Positions 26,624 through 36,735 of a stretch of 64,000 nucleotides of DNA are shown here, piece by piece; the stretch's first letter is position 1, and each line of letters opens with the position of its first letter. Both the position numbers and the translations under genes were made by a program. The stretch is from assembly GCF_013385985.1 (NCBI RefSeq), contig NZ_JACAOY010000004.1, forward strand, positions 461,129 through 525,128, in the 5' to 3' direction. The stretch is from Pseudomonas sp. B6002. Its GTDB lineage: Bacteria; Pseudomonadota; Gammaproteobacteria; Pseudomonadales; Pseudomonadaceae. The notes beneath the pieces were generated by a model that worked only from the letters and a program-made list of their open reading frames with translations, made no database searches and was not told the DNA's origin.

Positions 26624-27105
26624 TGCTCCACCTGCGCTTCATTGCCGATGCGACTGGTCAAGGTGAAGGTCTCACGGGCGCCCGAGCGATTCGCCCCCCT
26701 GCTGTCATCCCAGGTGATGCTGACGGTCACTTCATTGGCACTGATCGCCACCGTGCCTTTGGCACCCTTGCCGGCAAAGCCAAGAATATTGGCTTCGAAA
26801 TCGTGTAGGTCCACATCACGCACGCTAGTGGTAGCGATGCTCGCCACCGAGTGTTTGCCCTGCTCCCATGAATAATCGACACCGGCGTTTGCACGAATCC
26901 GGTCGAGCATGTCGTAGGCGATGAAACTGGCCTGGCTGGTCATCCTTGAGCTGTCGGTGTACTTGAGCGCATTGAGCTGCATGACCGCAGCCCCCAGCAG
27001 GCCGATGGCAAGGATCAGGACGGCCACTAGTACCTCTATCAAGGTCATGCCGGTTTGGTACCGAGGTAAAGCACTTGGAAGCAGTAGGTTATGGAAGGCA
27101 AACAT
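26620..27105 (-). CDS. pilV: Type IV minor pilin PilV
   Basis: 161 residues from the ATG at 27105 (MFAFHNLLLPSALPRYQTG), leader ending in Gly before MTLIEVLVAVLILAIGLLGAA. The leader is long (about 19 residues). The following MLDRIRANAGVDYSWEQGK fits PilV. An ATG at 27165 would give an even longer, unlikely leader. First gene of pilVWXE; fimU, expected upstream in PAO1, is not present between it and the divergent fimT. Confidence 0.84.
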   Translation of the reverse strand: MFAFHNLLLPSALPRYQTGMTLIEVLVAVLILAIGLLGAAVMQLNALKYTDSSRMTSQASFIAYDMLDRIRANAGVDYSWEQGKHSVASIATTSVRDVDLHDFEANILGFAGKGAKGTVAISANEVTVSITWDDSRGANRSGARETFTLTSRIGNEAQVEQ

Positions 27106-27310
27106 TACCGTCGTCGTCCGTGTCGAAGGCCAAGAAACGCAGGTAACTCCTGCTGTACGGCCCAAGACTAGCGCCGGTTTTTAGCGGGCGCTGCAACCGG
27201 AACAAAGGGAAATACTTTGGACATAAAGGCCATCACTCGACACCCAATGGCCAGGGCTATACCTACCCTTTCAACGTGAAACGCTTACCCCGCCCATGGA
27301 GGGACGGCAC

Positions 27311-27889
27311 ATGACCCAACGCGGCTTTACCCTGATCGAACTGCTGCTCAGCCTGGTCCTGAGCGGCATCCTTGCGCATCTCGCGGTCCCCAGCTTCAAG
27401 GGTTTGCTTGAATCGCAAAAGCTGCAAAGCGCGGCGCAGTCCCTGGCCGCAGGGTTGCGCTATGCGCGCACCGAGGCCATTTCACGCAATCGCGCGGTGA
27501 TCATTCATGCACGGGATGATGACTGGAGTCGGGGCTGGCGGGTGATTCTGGATATCAGCGGGCGCGGGCATCTGGACGATGACAATCCGGTGCTGCTGGA
27601 GCAGCAGGACGATGGTCGAGTACCCATCGTGGGAAATGGCCCGGTCAAGAACCAGGTCCGCTTCAGTGGGCTGGGCGAACCGGTATTTTCGGGCGGAGGG
27701 TTTCGAGCCGGGACTGTGCATGTGTGCGCCACAGACCGGGCGCACAGCGTGCATCAGGTGGTGCTTGCGCCCAGCGGGCGCATCAGCCTGCGCAGCGAGG
27801 CCGCCGAGCAGGCATTGTGCCGCAGTGACGGCACCCTGGCACTCAGAGCAGCGAACGAACCCGCAGCTCCTTGGGCATCGAGAAGGTGA
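27311..27889 (+). CDS. fimT: GspH/FimT-type pseudopilin (FimT-like)
   Basis: 192 residues. Leader MTQRG, cleavage before [24 protein letters not shown], then [27 protein letters not shown], the GspH/FimT signature. Two cysteines ([15 protein letters not shown]). It could equally be called fimU-like; FimT in other gamma-proteobacteria binds DNA for uptake. It is divergent from pilV and its last 47 bases overlap, tail to tail, the end of ispH. Confidence 0.83.
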   Translation: MTQRGFTLIELLLSLVLSGILAHLAVPSFKGLLESQKLQSAAQSLAAGLRYARTEAISRNRAVIIHARDDDWSRGWRVILDISGRGHLDDDNPVLLEQQDDGRVPIVGNGPVKNQVRFSGLGEPVFSGGGFRAGTVHVCATDRAHSVHQVVLAPSGRISLRSEAAEQALCRSDGTLALRAANEPAAPWASRR

Positions 27890-28790
27890 TGTTCTCCTCT
27901 CGGCCGGCCAACTCATCGGCACCGGTAGCTCCCCACGCATGCAACTGCTGGATCACACCACGCACCAGCACTTCCGGCGCCGAAGCGCCTGCGGTGATAC
28001 CGATACGCTCGACGCCGTCGAACCAGCTGCGTTGCAGGTCTTCGGCACCGTCGATCAGGTACGCGGGTGTTGCCATGCGCTCGGCCAATTCACGCAGGCG
28101 GTTGGAGTTGGAGCTGTTGGGGCTGCCAACCACCAGGACCACATCGCATTCATTGGCCAGTTGCTTGACCGCGTCCTGGCGGTTTTGCGTGGCGTAGCAG
28201 ATGTCGTCCTTGCGCGGCCCACCAATCGCCGGGAAACGACTGCGCAGCGCGTCGATTACACGGCTGGTGTCATCCATGGACAAGGTGGTCTGAGTGACAA
28301 ATGCCAGGCGCTCAGGGTTGTGCACTTGCAGGTTGGCGACGTCTTTTTCGTCTTCCACCAAGTAGATCGCGCCGCCATTGCTGGCGTCGTACTGGCCCAT
28401 GGTGCCTTCGACTTCCGGGTGCCCGGCGTGGCCAATCAGGATGCACTCACGGCCATCACGGCTATAGCGGGCAACCTCGATGTGCACCTTGGTCACCAGC
28501 GGGCAGGTGGCATCGAAGACTTTCAGGCCACGGCCTGCGGCTTCGGTACGCACGGCCTGGGAAACACCGTGGGCACTGAAGATAACGATCACGTCGTCCG
28601 GTACCTGGTCCAGTTCTTCGACAAAGATGGCGCCGCGTGCGCGCAAGTCTTCAACCACGAATTTGTTGTGGACGACTTCATGGCGCACATAGATCGGCGG
28701 CCCGAAGACTTCCAGGGCGCGGTTGACGATTTCGATCGCCCGGTCCACGCCGGCGCAGAAGCCACGGGGGTTGGCGAGTTTGATTTGCAT
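27843..28790 (-). CDS. ispH: 4-hydroxy-3-methylbut-2-enyl diphosphate reductase
   Basis: 315 residues. Fe-S enzyme of the last MEP-pathway step giving IPP and DMAPP. The three cluster cysteines are in [14 protein letters not shown] (Cys12), [12 protein letters not shown] (about 96) and [10 protein letters not shown] context with TQNRQDAV; the Cys in [11 protein letters not shown] is also seen. I chose [11 protein letters not shown] at 28790; the longer frame lacks homology. It ends the ileS-lspA-fkpB-ispH operon, after a REPIN. Confidence 0.96.
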   Translation of the reverse strand: MQIKLANPRGFCAGVDRAIEIVNRALEVFGPPIYVRHEVVHNKFVVEDLRARGAIFVEELDQVPDDVIVIFSAHGVSQAVRTEAAGRGLKVFDATCPLVTKVHIEVARYSRDGRECILIGHAGHPEVEGTMGQYDASNGGAIYLVEDEKDVANLQVHNPERLAFVTQTTLSMDDTSRVIDALRSRFPAIGGPRKDDICYATQNRQDAVKQLANECDVVLVVGSPNSSNSNRLRELAERMATPAYLIDGAEDLQRSWFDGVERIGITAGASAPEVLVRGVIQQLHAWGATGADELAGREENITFSMPKELRVRSLL

Positions 28791-28853
28791 GCTGTGCCTC
28801 GTGTCTTGCTGGGCAAGAAGTTGGATCAACTCAGCTCTATAAGAGTAAGCCTT

Positions 28854-28941
28854 TGTGGGAGCCGGGCTTGCCCGCGATGCAGACGACTCGGTTTATCAGG
28901 TACACCGAGGTGATGCAATCGCAGGCAAGCCAGCTCCCACA
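28854..28941. repeat. REP doublet (REPIN) 2
   Basis: Inverted REP arms TGTGGGAGCCGGGCTTGCCC and the reverse type ending CAAGCCAGCTCCCACA, about 45 bp apart. It lies inside the fkpB-ispH intergenic gap of an operon. Confidence 0.9.
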
Positions 28942-28975
28942 CAAGCCCGACACCCACAGGCGCTGGTTTCGTCAA

Positions 28976-29428
28976 TCAGATCGCTTTAACGTCGATGATT
29001 TCAACATCAAAGGTCAAGGTTTTACCGGCCAACGGGTGGTTGAAGTCGATGGTCACTTGCGCGTCATCGAAGGTTTTCACCACGCCAGGCAGTTCGGTGT
29101 TCGCCGCATCGTTGAAGATCACCAACAAGCCCTCCGACAGGTCCATGTCCTGGAACTGCGAGCGCGGGATGATCTGCACGTTCTGCGGATTCGGCTGGCC
29201 AAAGGCGTTTTCCGGCAGGATCTGCAGGGTGCGCTTGTCGCCAGCCTTGAAACCGAACAGGGCCGCTTCGAAACCCGGCAGCAGGTTGCCATCGCCGACC
29301 TTGAAGGTCGCCGGGGCTTTGTCGAACGTGCTGTCGACCGTGTCGCCGTTTTCCAGGCGCAGTGCGAAATGCAAAGTGACTTCCGTGTTCTGGCCGATGC
29401 GTTGCTCAGCCAATACCTGATCAGTCAT
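28976..29428 (-). CDS. fkpB: FKBP-type peptidyl-prolyl isomerase (SlpA/FkpB)
   Basis: 150 residues, SlyD-like FKBP with an inserted IF domain (about 75-125). N-terminal VTLHFALRLENGDTVDSTFDKAPATF and GDGNLLPGFEAALFGFKAGDKRTLQ match the isomerase core, and VTIDFNHPLAGKTLTFDVEI ends it. No His-rich tail. The start MTDQVLAEQ overlaps lspA by 8 bases. The lspA-fkpB-ispH order is conserved from E. coli to Pseudomonas. Confidence 0.93.
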   Translation of the reverse strand: MTDQVLAEQRIGQNTEVTLHFALRLENGDTVDSTFDKAPATFKVGDGNLLPGFEAALFGFKAGDKRTLQILPENAFGQPNPQNVQIIPRSQFQDMDLSEGLLVIFNDAANTELPGVVKTFDDAQVTIDFNHPLAGKTLTFDVEIIDVKAI

Positions 29429-29930
29429 TGACGGTCTCTCCGGTTTTCTTACTTTTGAACATATCCAACGCCAGCATGATTGCACCGACGGTGATGGCGC
29501 TGTCGGCAAAGTTGAACGCCGGGAAGTACCAGCGGTTCTGCCAATGCACCAGAATGAAATCGATCACATGGCCCAGGGCGATGCGGTCATACAGGTTGCC
29601 CAACGCGCCGCCCAGCACCAGGGCCAGCGCGATAGCCAGCCAGGTATCATCGCGACCCAGGCGCTTGAGCCACACCACCAGCACTGCACTGACCACCACG
29701 GCGATCAGTGCAAACAGCCAGCGCTGCCAGCCGGAGCTGTCAGCCAGGAAGCTGAAGGCAGCGCCGGTGTTGTAGGCCAGGGTCCAGCTGAAGTAGTCGG
29801 GAATGACCACGATCTGCTGATACATCTGCAAGGCGCCTTCGAAATGAACCTTGCTGACTTGGTCGATGACCAGGACCAGCACGCTCAGTACGAGCCAACC
29901 CAGACGTCCAAAACGACTGGCTTTAGGCAT
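29421..29930 (-). CDS. lspA: Lipoprotein signal peptidase (prolipoprotein signal peptidase II)
   Basis: 169 residues with four membrane segments. Catalytic aspartates of this A8-family protease are visible in [15 protein letters not shown] and FNFADSAIT. It cleaves lipoprotein signals such as that of BamD (22423). It overlaps ileS and fkpB by 8 bases each. Confidence 0.96.
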   Translation of the reverse strand: MPKASRFGRLGWLVLSVLVLVIDQVSKVHFEGALQMYQQIVVIPDYFSWTLAYNTGAAFSFLADSSGWQRWLFALIAVVVSAVLVVWLKRLGRDDTWLAIALALVLGGALGNLYDRIALGHVIDFILVHWQNRWYFPAFNFADSAITVGAIMLALDMFKSKKTGETVND

Positions 29931-32754
29931 AGTGGCGAACCTCGCCGGTACCCGAGATGTTGTCGACGCAACGACCGCAGATTTCCGGATGCTCAGGGTT
30001 CACGCCGACGTCTTCACGGCAGTGCCAGCAACGGGCGCACTTGGCGAAAGCCGACTTGACCACTTTGAGCTTGAGGCCCGGTACTTCGGTGGCCACGGCG
30101 TCTGCCGGTGCCTGGGCAAACGGCGCCAGGCTGGCGGTCGAAGTGATCAGCACGAAGCGCAGTTCGTTACTCAGCTTGGCCAGGTCGGCGGTCAGGCCTT
30201 CCTCGGCAAACAAGGTGACTTCGGCTTGCAGGTTGCCACCGACGGCCTTGGCCGCACGCTGCACTTCCAGCTCCTTGTTCACAGCGACCTTGACGGCCAT
30301 CACGCCTTCCCAATACTCGCGGCCCAGTTCGAAGTCGGCCGGCAGTTCGGTCAGGCCTTCGTACCAGGTGTTGAGCATCACGGACTCGTTGCGCTCGCCC
30401 GGCAGGTATTCCCACAGTTCGTCGGCGGTGAAGGCCAGGATCGGCGCGATCCAGCGCACCAGCGCTTCAGAGATGTGGAACAGCGCGGTCTGCGCCGAAC
30501 GGCGCGCCTTGCTGTTGGCGCCGGTGGTGTACTGGCGGTCCTTGATGATGTCGAGGTAGAAACCACCCAGCTCCTGCACGCAGAAGTTGTGGATCTTCGA
30601 GTACACGTTCCAGAAGCGGTATTCGCCGTAGTTTTCCTGCAGCTCGCGTTGCAGTAACAGGGTACGGTCGACGGCCCAACGGTCGAGGGCAAGCATGTCC
30701 TCGGCCGGCAGGATGTCGGTGGCCGGGTTGAAACCGGTCAGGTTCGACAGCAGGAAGCGTGCGGTATTGCGGATACGACGGTAGGCATCGGCGCTGCGTG
30801 CCAGGATCTGGTCCGACACGGCGATTTCGCCCGAGTAGTCGGTCGACGCTACCCACAGACGCATGATGTCGGCGCCCAGGGTGTCGTTGATCTTTTTCGG
30901 CTCGATCACGTTCTTCAGCGACTTGGACATCTTGCGACCCGTCTCATCGACGGTGAAGCCGTGGGTCAGCAGTTCGCGGTACGGCGCGTGGTTGTCGATG
31001 GCGCAACCGGTGAGCAACGACGAGTGGAACCAGCCACGGTGTTGGTCCGAGCCTTCCAGGTACAGGTCGGCACGCGGGCCGGTCTCGTGGCCCATCGGGT
31101 GCGAGCCGCGCAGGACGTGCCAGTGCGTGGTGCCCGAGTCGAACCAGACGTCGAGGGTGTCGCTGATCTTGTCGTACTGCGGCGCTTCGTCGCCCAGCAG
31201 TTCGGCAGCGTCCAGCTTGAACCAGGCTTCGATGCCTTCCTGCTCAACACGCTGGGCAACGATTTCCATCAGTTCGACGGTACGTGGGTGCAGCTCGCCG
31301 CTTTCCTTGTTCAGGAAGAACGGGATCGGCACGCCCCAGTTGCGCTGGCGGGAGATGCACCAGTCAGGGCGGTTGGCGATCATCGAGTGCAGGCGCGCCT
31401 GGCCCCAGGCCGGAACGAACCTGGTGTCTTCGATGGCTTTGAGCGAGCGTACACGCAGGGTGTCGCCGCTGGTGGGCTCTTTGTCCATGCCGATGAACCA
31501 CTGCGCAGTCGCGCGGTAGATCAGCGGAGTCTTGTGGCGCCAGCAATGCATGTAGCTGTGCTGGATGGTGGCGGTTTGCATCAGCGCACCGACTTCACGC
31601 AGTTTTTCGATGATCGGCTGATCGGCCTTGAAGATGAACTGGCCGCCGAAGAACTCCAGCGACGGCACGTACACGCCGTTGCTTTGCACCGGGTTGATGA
31701 TGTCATCGTTGACCAGGCCGTACTTCTTGCAGATCACAAAGTCGTCCACGCCATAGGCGGGCGAGCAGTGAACGATGCCAGTACCCGAACCCAGTTCGAC
31801 GTAGTCAGCCAGGTACACCGGCGACAGACGGTCGTAGAACGGGTGACGGAAGTTGATCAGTTCCAGCGCAGAGCCGGTGGTGGTGGCGATGACCGAACCT
31901 TGCAGCTCGTAACGGGCCAGGCAGGCTTCAACCATTTCCTCGGCCAGCACCAGCAGGCGATCACCGACATCCACCAGGGCGTAGGTGAATTCCGGGTGCA
32001 CGTTCAGCGCCTGGTTGGCAGGGATGGTCCACGGGGTGGTGGTCCAGATCACGATGGCCGCAGGCTTGCTCAGGCTCGCCAGGCCAAAGGCCTCGGCCAG
32101 CTTGGTGTCGTCGGCGATCGGGAAGGCCACGTCGATGGTCGAGGACTTCTTGTCTTCGTACTCGACTTCCGCTTCGGCCAGGGCCGAACCGCAGTCGAAG
32201 CACCAGTTCACGGGCTTGAGGCCCTTGAACACGAAACCGCCCTTGACGATTTCGGCCAAGGCACGGATTTCACCGGCCTCGTTCTTGAAGTTCATGGTCT
32301 TGTACGGGTTGTCCCACTCGCCCAGCACACCCAGGCGGATGAACTCGGACTTCTGGCCTTCGATCTGCTCGGTGGCGTAGGCACGGCACAGTTCGCGGGT
32401 TTTATCCGCGCCCAGGTTCTTGCCGTAGGTCACTTCGACCTTGTGCTCGATCGGCAGGCCGTGGCAATCCCAGCCCGGCACGTACGGCGCATCGAAGCCC
32501 GACAGGGTTTTCGAACGCAGGATCATGTCCTTGAGGATTTTGTTCAGCGCATGACCGATGTGAATCGTGCCGTTGGCATAAGGAGGGCCGTCGTGCAGGA
32601 CGAATTTCGGACGATCCTTGCCAATTTCGCGCAACTTTCCGTACAGGCCAATACTGTCCCAGCGCTGCAGGATCTGCGGTTCGCGCTGTGGCAGGCCGGC
32701 CTTCATTGGGAAGGCGGTGTCCGGAAGGTTTAGCGTGGCTTTATAGTCGGTCAT
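29923..32754 (-). CDS. ileS: Isoleucyl-tRNA synthetase
   Basis: 943 residues, class I synthetase. The HIGH motif is in [18 protein letters not shown] (about 58-75), the CP1 editing domain in the middle, KMSKS in [12 protein letters not shown] (about 607), and the C-terminal zinc site is formed by CARCWHC and CGRCVDN. It lies in the conserved ribF-ileS-lspA-fkpB-ispH order. Confidence 0.97.
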   Translation of the reverse strand: MTDYKATLNLPDTAFPMKAGLPQREPQILQRWDSIGLYGKLREIGKDRPKFVLHDGPPYANGTIHIGHALNKILKDMILRSKTLSGFDAPYVPGWDCHGLPIEHKVEVTYGKNLGADKTRELCRAYATEQIEGQKSEFIRLGVLGEWDNPYKTMNFKNEAGEIRALAEIVKGGFVFKGLKPVNWCFDCGSALAEAEVEYEDKKSSTIDVAFPIADDTKLAEAFGLASLSKPAAIVIWTTTPWTIPANQALNVHPEFTYALVDVGDRLLVLAEEMVEACLARYELQGSVIATTTGSALELINFRHPFYDRLSPVYLADYVELGSGTGIVHCSPAYGVDDFVICKKYGLVNDDIINPVQSNGVYVPSLEFFGGQFIFKADQPIIEKLREVGALMQTATIQHSYMHCWRHKTPLIYRATAQWFIGMDKEPTSGDTLRVRSLKAIEDTRFVPAWGQARLHSMIANRPDWCISRQRNWGVPIPFFLNKESGELHPRTVELMEIVAQRVEQEGIEAWFKLDAAELLGDEAPQYDKISDTLDVWFDSGTTHWHVLRGSHPMGHETGPRADLYLEGSDQHRGWFHSSLLTGCAIDNHAPYRELLTHGFTVDETGRKMSKSLKNVIEPKKINDTLGADIMRLWVASTDYSGEIAVSDQILARSADAYRRIRNTARFLLSNLTGFNPATDILPAEDMLALDRWAVDRTLLLQRELQENYGEYRFWNVYSKIHNFCVQELGGFYLDIIKDRQYTTGANSKARRSAQTALFHISEALVRWIAPILAFTADELWEYLPGERNESVMLNTWYEGLTELPADFELGREYWEGVMAVKVAVNKELEVQRAAKAVGGNLQAEVTLFAEEGLTADLAKLSNELRFVLITSTASLAPFAQAPADAVATEVPGLKLKVVKSAFAKCARCWHCREDVGVNPEHPEICGRCVDNISGTGEVRHYA

Positions 32755-32768
32755 TTAAGGCTCTTCGG

Positions 32769-33707
32769 TTAGCGATGGGCGCTAGGTGCGGCTAGTGCAC
32801 GGGCGGCGGCGACATCCGCATTGATCGCCGTTTTCAACGCCTCAAGGGAGGCGAAACGCTGCTCTTCACGCAGCTTCTGGTGGAAAACCACCGTCAAACG
32901 CCGGTCATACAGATCACCGGCAAAATCCAAAAGGTGAACTTCCAGGTGGGCCTTGCCATCACCTGCAACCGTGGGCCTGACGCCTATGTTGGCGACTCCC
33001 GGCCACGATTGACCGTCGATGTCGACGCTCACCAGGTAAACCCCGGTGAGCGGCACACGACGGCGCTTGAGTTGCACGTTGGCGGTTGGCGTGCCCAGTT
33101 GGCGCGCCAGCTTCTGGCCGTGCAGTACCCGCCCGGCAATGCGGAACGGGCGACCGAGCAAGCGCTCGGCCAAGGCGAAGTCGGCAGCGGCCAGGGCGTT
33201 ACGCACCTGGGTACTGCTCACGCGCAGGCCGTCCAGTTCGACGGTTTGCGCGGCTTCGACGGTAAACCCCTGGCTGACGCCCGCCTGTTGCAGGAAATCG
33301 AAATCTCCCACACGGTCGCAACCAAAGCGGAAGTCGTCGCCGACCTCCAGGTGCTGTACGCCCAGGCCGTCCACCAGGATACGGTCAACGAACTCGGCGG
33401 CGCTGAGGCTTTGCAAACGTTGGTTGAAGGCCAGGCAGAGGACGCGGTCCACGCCTTCTTCGGCCAGCAATTGCAGCTTGTCCCGCAACCGGGCCAGGCG
33501 TGCCGGCGCCGTCTCAGGACTGAAATATTCCCGCGGCTGTGGCTCAAAAATCACCACGCAGCTGGGCACGCCCAACTCGACCGCCCGCTCACGCAGCCGG
33601 GCCAGGATAGCCTGGTGGCCACGGTGAACACCGTCAAAGTTGCCAATAGTGGCGACGCAGCCCCGATGCTGGGGGCGCAGGTTGTGGAGACCTCGAACCA
33701 GCTGCAT
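32769..33707 (-). CDS. ribF: Bifunctional riboflavin kinase / FAD synthetase
   Basis: 312 residues. N-terminal FMN adenylyltransferase with TIGNFDGVHRGHQAIL (about 19-34), C-terminal riboflavin kinase (about 185-305) with GTPTANVQLKRRRVPLTGVYLV and VEVHLLDFAGDLYDRRLTV. Makes FMN and FAD. I chose MQLVRGLHNLRPQHRG at 33707, close behind a TATAAT at 33736-33741. It lies 14 bp before ileS. Confidence 0.95.
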   Translation of the reverse strand: MQLVRGLHNLRPQHRGCVATIGNFDGVHRGHQAILARLRERAVELGVPSCVVIFEPQPREYFSPETAPARLARLRDKLQLLAEEGVDRVLCLAFNQRLQSLSAAEFVDRILVDGLGVQHLEVGDDFRFGCDRVGDFDFLQQAGVSQGFTVEAAQTVELDGLRVSSTQVRNALAAADFALAERLLGRPFRIAGRVLHGQKLARQLGTPTANVQLKRRRVPLTGVYLVSVDIDGQSWPGVANIGVRPTVAGDGKAHLEVHLLDFAGDLYDRRLTVVFHQKLREEQRFASLEALKTAINADVAAARALAAPSAHR

Positions 33708-33735
33708 AACGCGCTTCTTGCTCATAAAGTGGTCG

Positions 33736-33741
33736 ATTATA
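33736..33741 (-). promoter_or_regulatory. ribF -10 element
   Basis: Perfect TATAAT on the minus strand, 28 bp before the ribF ATG; the -35 region (TGTCGT-like) is weak. Confidence 0.5.
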
Positions 33742-33793
33742 ACCACACCCGGGCCCGGACGACAGGCAACAGAACAGGCCAAATGGATCGAAT

Positions 33794-33815
33794 CGATAAA
33801 ACAACCGTTTTATCG
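33794..33815. repeat. Perfect AT-rich inverted repeat between murJ and ribF
   Basis: CGATAAAAC / GTTTTATCG (9-bp arms, 4-nt loop), 12 bp after the murJ stop on the minus strand. Too AT-rich for a normal terminator stem. Confidence 0.6.
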
Positions 33816-33826
33816 CGGCAAAGTCT

Positions 33827-35365
33827 CTATCCCAGGGACTTTCGATTGAAATCCCGCAGACGGAAGCCCTGCAGCAGCAACATCCCGAAGTACACCACCA
33901 CGCCAGCCACCACCAATACGCCAAGGCGCAGGAAGCGTTCCAGCATATGGCCTTCATCCCAGGCAGGCATGAAGTGCATCAAGCCAAGCAACACAGCCGA
34001 CATCGCCGAAACCGCCACCAACAGCTTGAGTGCAAACATGCCCCAGCCCGGCTGTGGCTGGAACATCTGCTGCTTGCGCAGTTGGTAGAACAGCAGGCCG
34101 GCGTTGATGCACGCCCCGGCACTGATGGCCAACGCCAGGCCGGCATGGGCCAACGGGCCGATGAACACCAGGTTGAGCAGTTGGGTGACGATCAACGTGA
34201 ATACCGCGATTTTCACTGGGGTACGGATGTTTTGCTGGGCATAGAAGCCCGGCGCCAGAACCTTGATCACGATGATGCCGAGCAGACCCACGGAATAGGC
34301 GATCAGCGCACGCTGGGTCATGGACGCATCAAACGCACTGAATTGACCGTACTGGAACAGTGACACGGTCAACGGCTCGGCCAGGATGCCCAAAGCCAGA
34401 GAGCAAGGCAGCACCAGCACAAAGCACAGGCGCAGGCCCCAATCGAGGATACGTGAGTACTCCTGGCGGTCCTTGCTGGCATAGGTGCGCGACAGTGTTG
34501 GCAGCAGGATCGTACCCAAGGCCACGCCCAGTACGCCGGACGGCAGCTCCATCAGCCGGTCGGCGTAATACATCCACGACACCGAGCCCGAGACCAGCAG
34601 CGAGGCGAACGCGGTGTTGATGATCAGGGAAATCTGACTCACCGACACCCCGAGGATCGCCGGCAGCATGTTGCGCATCACGCGCCACACCCCGGTGTCC
34701 TTGAGGTTCAGGCGCGGCAGCACGAGCATGCCGATCTTCTTGAGGTGCGGCAGTTGGTAGAGCAGTTGCGCCAGGCCGCCAGCCAGTACGGCCCAACCCA
34801 GGGCCATCACCGGCGGATCAAAGTATGGGGTGAGGAACAGCGCGAAGATGATCATGCTGACGTTCAACAGGGTCGGCACGAACGCCGGCACCGAGAAGCG
34901 GTTCCAGGTATTGAGGATCGCGCCGGCCAGGGACGACAGGGAGATCAGCAATATATAAGGAAAGGTCACGCGCAGCAGGTCGGTGGTCAGCGCGAATTTT
35001 TCCGGCGTATTGGCAAAACCGGGGGCCGTGGCCCAGATCACCCAAGGGGCGGCGAGCATGCCGACGACAGTCACCAGCATCAGCACCAGGGTCAGCAAGC
35101 CCGAAACGTAGGCAATAAAGGTGCGAGTGGCCTCCTCGCCCTGCTGGGTCTTGTATTCGGCCAGGATCGGCACGAACGCCTGGGAAAATGCGCCTTCGGC
35201 GAAGATCCTTCGCAACAGGTTGGGCAATTTAAAGGCGATGAAGAAGGCATCCGTGGCCATGCTGGCGCCAAAAATACGCGCCAGCAAGGTGTCACGCACA
35301 AACCCCAATACCCGGGAGATCATCGTGATAGAGCTGACGGCGGCCAACGATTTGAGGAGGTTCAT
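33827..35365 (-). CDS. murJ: Lipid II flippase MurJ (MviN)
   Basis: 512 residues with about 14 membrane segments, MOP-superfamily exporter. Conserved N-terminal [24 protein letters not shown] (with the essential Arg) and the following [26 protein letters not shown] are diagnostic. It flips lipid II across the inner membrane. It lies upstream of ribF on the same strand and divergent from rpsT, the order of many gamma-proteobacteria. Confidence 0.96.
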   Translation of the reverse strand: MNLLKSLAAVSSITMISRVLGFVRDTLLARIFGASMATDAFFIAFKLPNLLRRIFAEGAFSQAFVPILAEYKTQQGEEATRTFIAYVSGLLTLVLMLVTVVGMLAAPWVIWATAPGFANTPEKFALTTDLLRVTFPYILLISLSSLAGAILNTWNRFSVPAFVPTLLNVSMIIFALFLTPYFDPPVMALGWAVLAGGLAQLLYQLPHLKKIGMLVLPRLNLKDTGVWRVMRNMLPAILGVSVSQISLIINTAFASLLVSGSVSWMYYADRLMELPSGVLGVALGTILLPTLSRTYASKDRQEYSRILDWGLRLCFVLVLPCSLALGILAEPLTVSLFQYGQFSAFDASMTQRALIAYSVGLLGIIVIKVLAPGFYAQQNIRTPVKIAVFTLIVTQLLNLVFIGPLAHAGLALAISAGACINAGLLFYQLRKQQMFQPQPGWGMFALKLLVAVSAMSAVLLGLMHFMPAWDEGHMLERFLRLGVLVVAGVVVYFGMLLLQGFRLRDFNRKSLG

Positions 35366-35537
35366 TGAAAGAGTTTGCGCCTATTAGATAAACAGCAGGC
35401 GAACAACGCGCCCACTTATGCGATACTGCGCGCCTGCAACAGCACAGAGCCAAAGCTCGCGAGTTTACAGGTCAAGCGCCGGAAATAAATCACCCGCCTC
35501 TTCAGATCGACCACTCAGCAGTTCGCATCAGCCGCCC

Positions 35538-35566
35538 TTGACAACCCATCAAGTCATCGGCATGAT
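35538..35566 (+). promoter_or_regulatory. rpsT promoter
   Basis: -35 TTGACA (35538-35543), 17-nt spacer, -10 CATGAT (35561-35566), then a GC-rich discriminator. About 54 bp before the rpsT start. Confidence 0.8.
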
Positions 35567-35619
35567 TCGCGGCCTATTTTGTTTGCTATTTCCTAAAAAG
35601 TCTTTCGAGGAGCTCGACG

Positions 35620-35898
35620 GTGGCCAACACACCTTCCGCCAAAAAACGTGCAAAACAGGCTGAGAAGCGTCGCAGCCACAACGCCAGCCTGCGTTCCATG
35701 GTTCGTACCTACATCAAGAATGTAGTTAAAGCCATCGACACCAAAGACGCTGAAAAAGCTCAAGCAGCTTACGTTCTGGCTGTGCCTGTTATCGACCGTA
35801 TGGCCGATAAAGGCATCATCCACAAGAACAAGGCCGCTCGTCATAAGAGCCGCCTGAATGGCCACATCAAGGCTCTGAACGTCGCTGCAGCAGCCTAA
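35620..35898 (+). CDS. rpsT: 30S ribosomal protein S20
   Basis: 92 residues, strongly basic and helical, opening with [20 protein letters not shown]. Start codon GTG at 35620, preceded by a CGAGGAG site; non-ATG starts are common for rpsT, whose product autoregulates at this point in E. coli. Single-gene unit with its own promoter and terminator. Confidence 0.97.
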   Translation: MANTPSAKKRAKQAEKRRSHNASLRSMVRTYIKNVVKAIDTKDAEKAQAAYVLAVPVIDRMADKGIIHKNKAARHKSRLNGHIKALNVAAAA

Positions 35899-35941
35899 GT
35901 GGTAACAACTGCCACGTAACCCAGGTTGCGTAACAGTTAAG

Positions 35942-35975
35942 AAATGCCCCGTACCGAAAGGTCCGGGGCATTTTT
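35942..35975 (+). terminator. rpsT terminator
   Basis: Stem AAATGCCCCG / CGGGGCATTT with a 12-nt loop and a T-run, 43 bp after the rpsT stop. Confidence 0.9.
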
Positions 35976-36027
35976 GTTTGTGCCTGAAATATGGTTTGCA
36001 CGACTCAAAAATGTGCGAGCGAGCGTG

Positions 36028-36115
36028 TGTGGGAGCGGGCTTGCCCGCGATGGCGGTGGGCCAGTAATCCATATCAAGCTGATCCACCGCTATAGCAGGC
36101 AAGCCAGCTCCCACA
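36028..36115. repeat. REP doublet (REPIN) 3
   Basis: Arms TGTGGGAGCGGGCTTGCCCG and the reverse type ending GCAAGCCAGCTCCCACA. Lies between convergent rpsT and the slyD-like gene; the right inner arm is degenerate (TATAGCAGG). Confidence 0.9.
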
Positions 36116-36143
36116 TTTTTTGACCGCATACATTCTCAGGCAC

Positions 36144-36175
36144 AAAAAAAGCCCCGAACAAGTCGGGGCTTTTTG
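36144..36175. terminator. Terminator between REPIN 3 and the slyD-like gene
   Basis: Stem AAAAGCCCCGA / TCGGGGCTTTT with A-run and T-run, usable on both strands, 22 bp after the slyD stop. Confidence 0.9.
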
Positions 36176-36197
36176 CTACCGATTGATCAAACCACAA

Positions 36198-36683
36198 TCA
36201 ATGGTGGTGACCACCTTCACCGTGGACGTGGCCGTGAGCCACTTCTTCCTGGGAAGCGTCGCGGATGGCAACGATCTTCACTTTGAAGTTCAGGCGCTGG
36301 CCAGCCAGAGGGTGGTTGCCGTCGACGGTCACGTCGTCGCCGTCCAGGTCACGGATGGTGACGATCTGCATTTGGCCGTCTGGCGCGGAAGCATGGAATT
36401 GCATGCCCACTTCCAGCTCGTCGACGCCTTCGAACATGCTGCGGCTCAGGGTGCTGACCAGTTCGGCCGAGTACTCGCCATAGGCATCTTCAGGTTCTAC
36501 GGCAACGGTCAGCTCATCACCGACGTTCTTGCCTTCCAGCGCCTTTTCCAGGCCTGGGATGATGTTACCTGCGCCTTGCAGGTAGACCAGCGGCGCGCCG
36601 CCGGCGGAGCTGTCGATGACCTCACCAGCGTCGTTGGTCAGGGTATAGTCGATGGAGACAGCCTTGTTAGCGGCGATCGTCAT
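36198..36683 (-). CDS. slyD: FKBP-type peptidyl-prolyl isomerase SlyD-like
   Basis: 161 residues. FKBP core (KAVSIDYTLTNDAGEVIDSS; LQGAGNIIPGLEKALEGKNVGDELTV) with the IF chaperone domain (VEPEDAYGEYSAEL to VTVDGNHPLAGQRLNFKVKI) and a short His-rich tail ending HGHVHGEGGHHH that may bind nickel. Shorter tail than E. coli SlyD. I chose MTIAANKAVS at 36683; the long upstream frame runs into the divergent DUF3565 gene. A second, tailless member (fkpB) is at 28976. Confidence 0.93.
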   Translation of the reverse strand: MTIAANKAVSIDYTLTNDAGEVIDSSAGGAPLVYLQGAGNIIPGLEKALEGKNVGDELTVAVEPEDAYGEYSAELVSTLSRSMFEGVDELEVGMQFHASAPDGQMQIVTIRDLDGDDVTVDGNHPLAGQRLNFKVKIVAIRDASQEEVAHGHVHGEGGHHH

Positions 36684-36735
36684 GGGGCGAGACCTTTTGC
36701 ATAAGAATGAAGAACGGACAAGTCTAAACAAGGAT

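Noticed and set aside
27579-28913. 444-codon plus-strand frame covering fimT and ispH
   Set aside because: It overlaps fimT in another frame and ispH in antisense; both of those carry clear family motifs.
30961-32733. 590-codon plus-strand frame opposite ileS
   Set aside because: Antisense shadow; ileS is supported by HIGH, KMSKS and zinc motifs.
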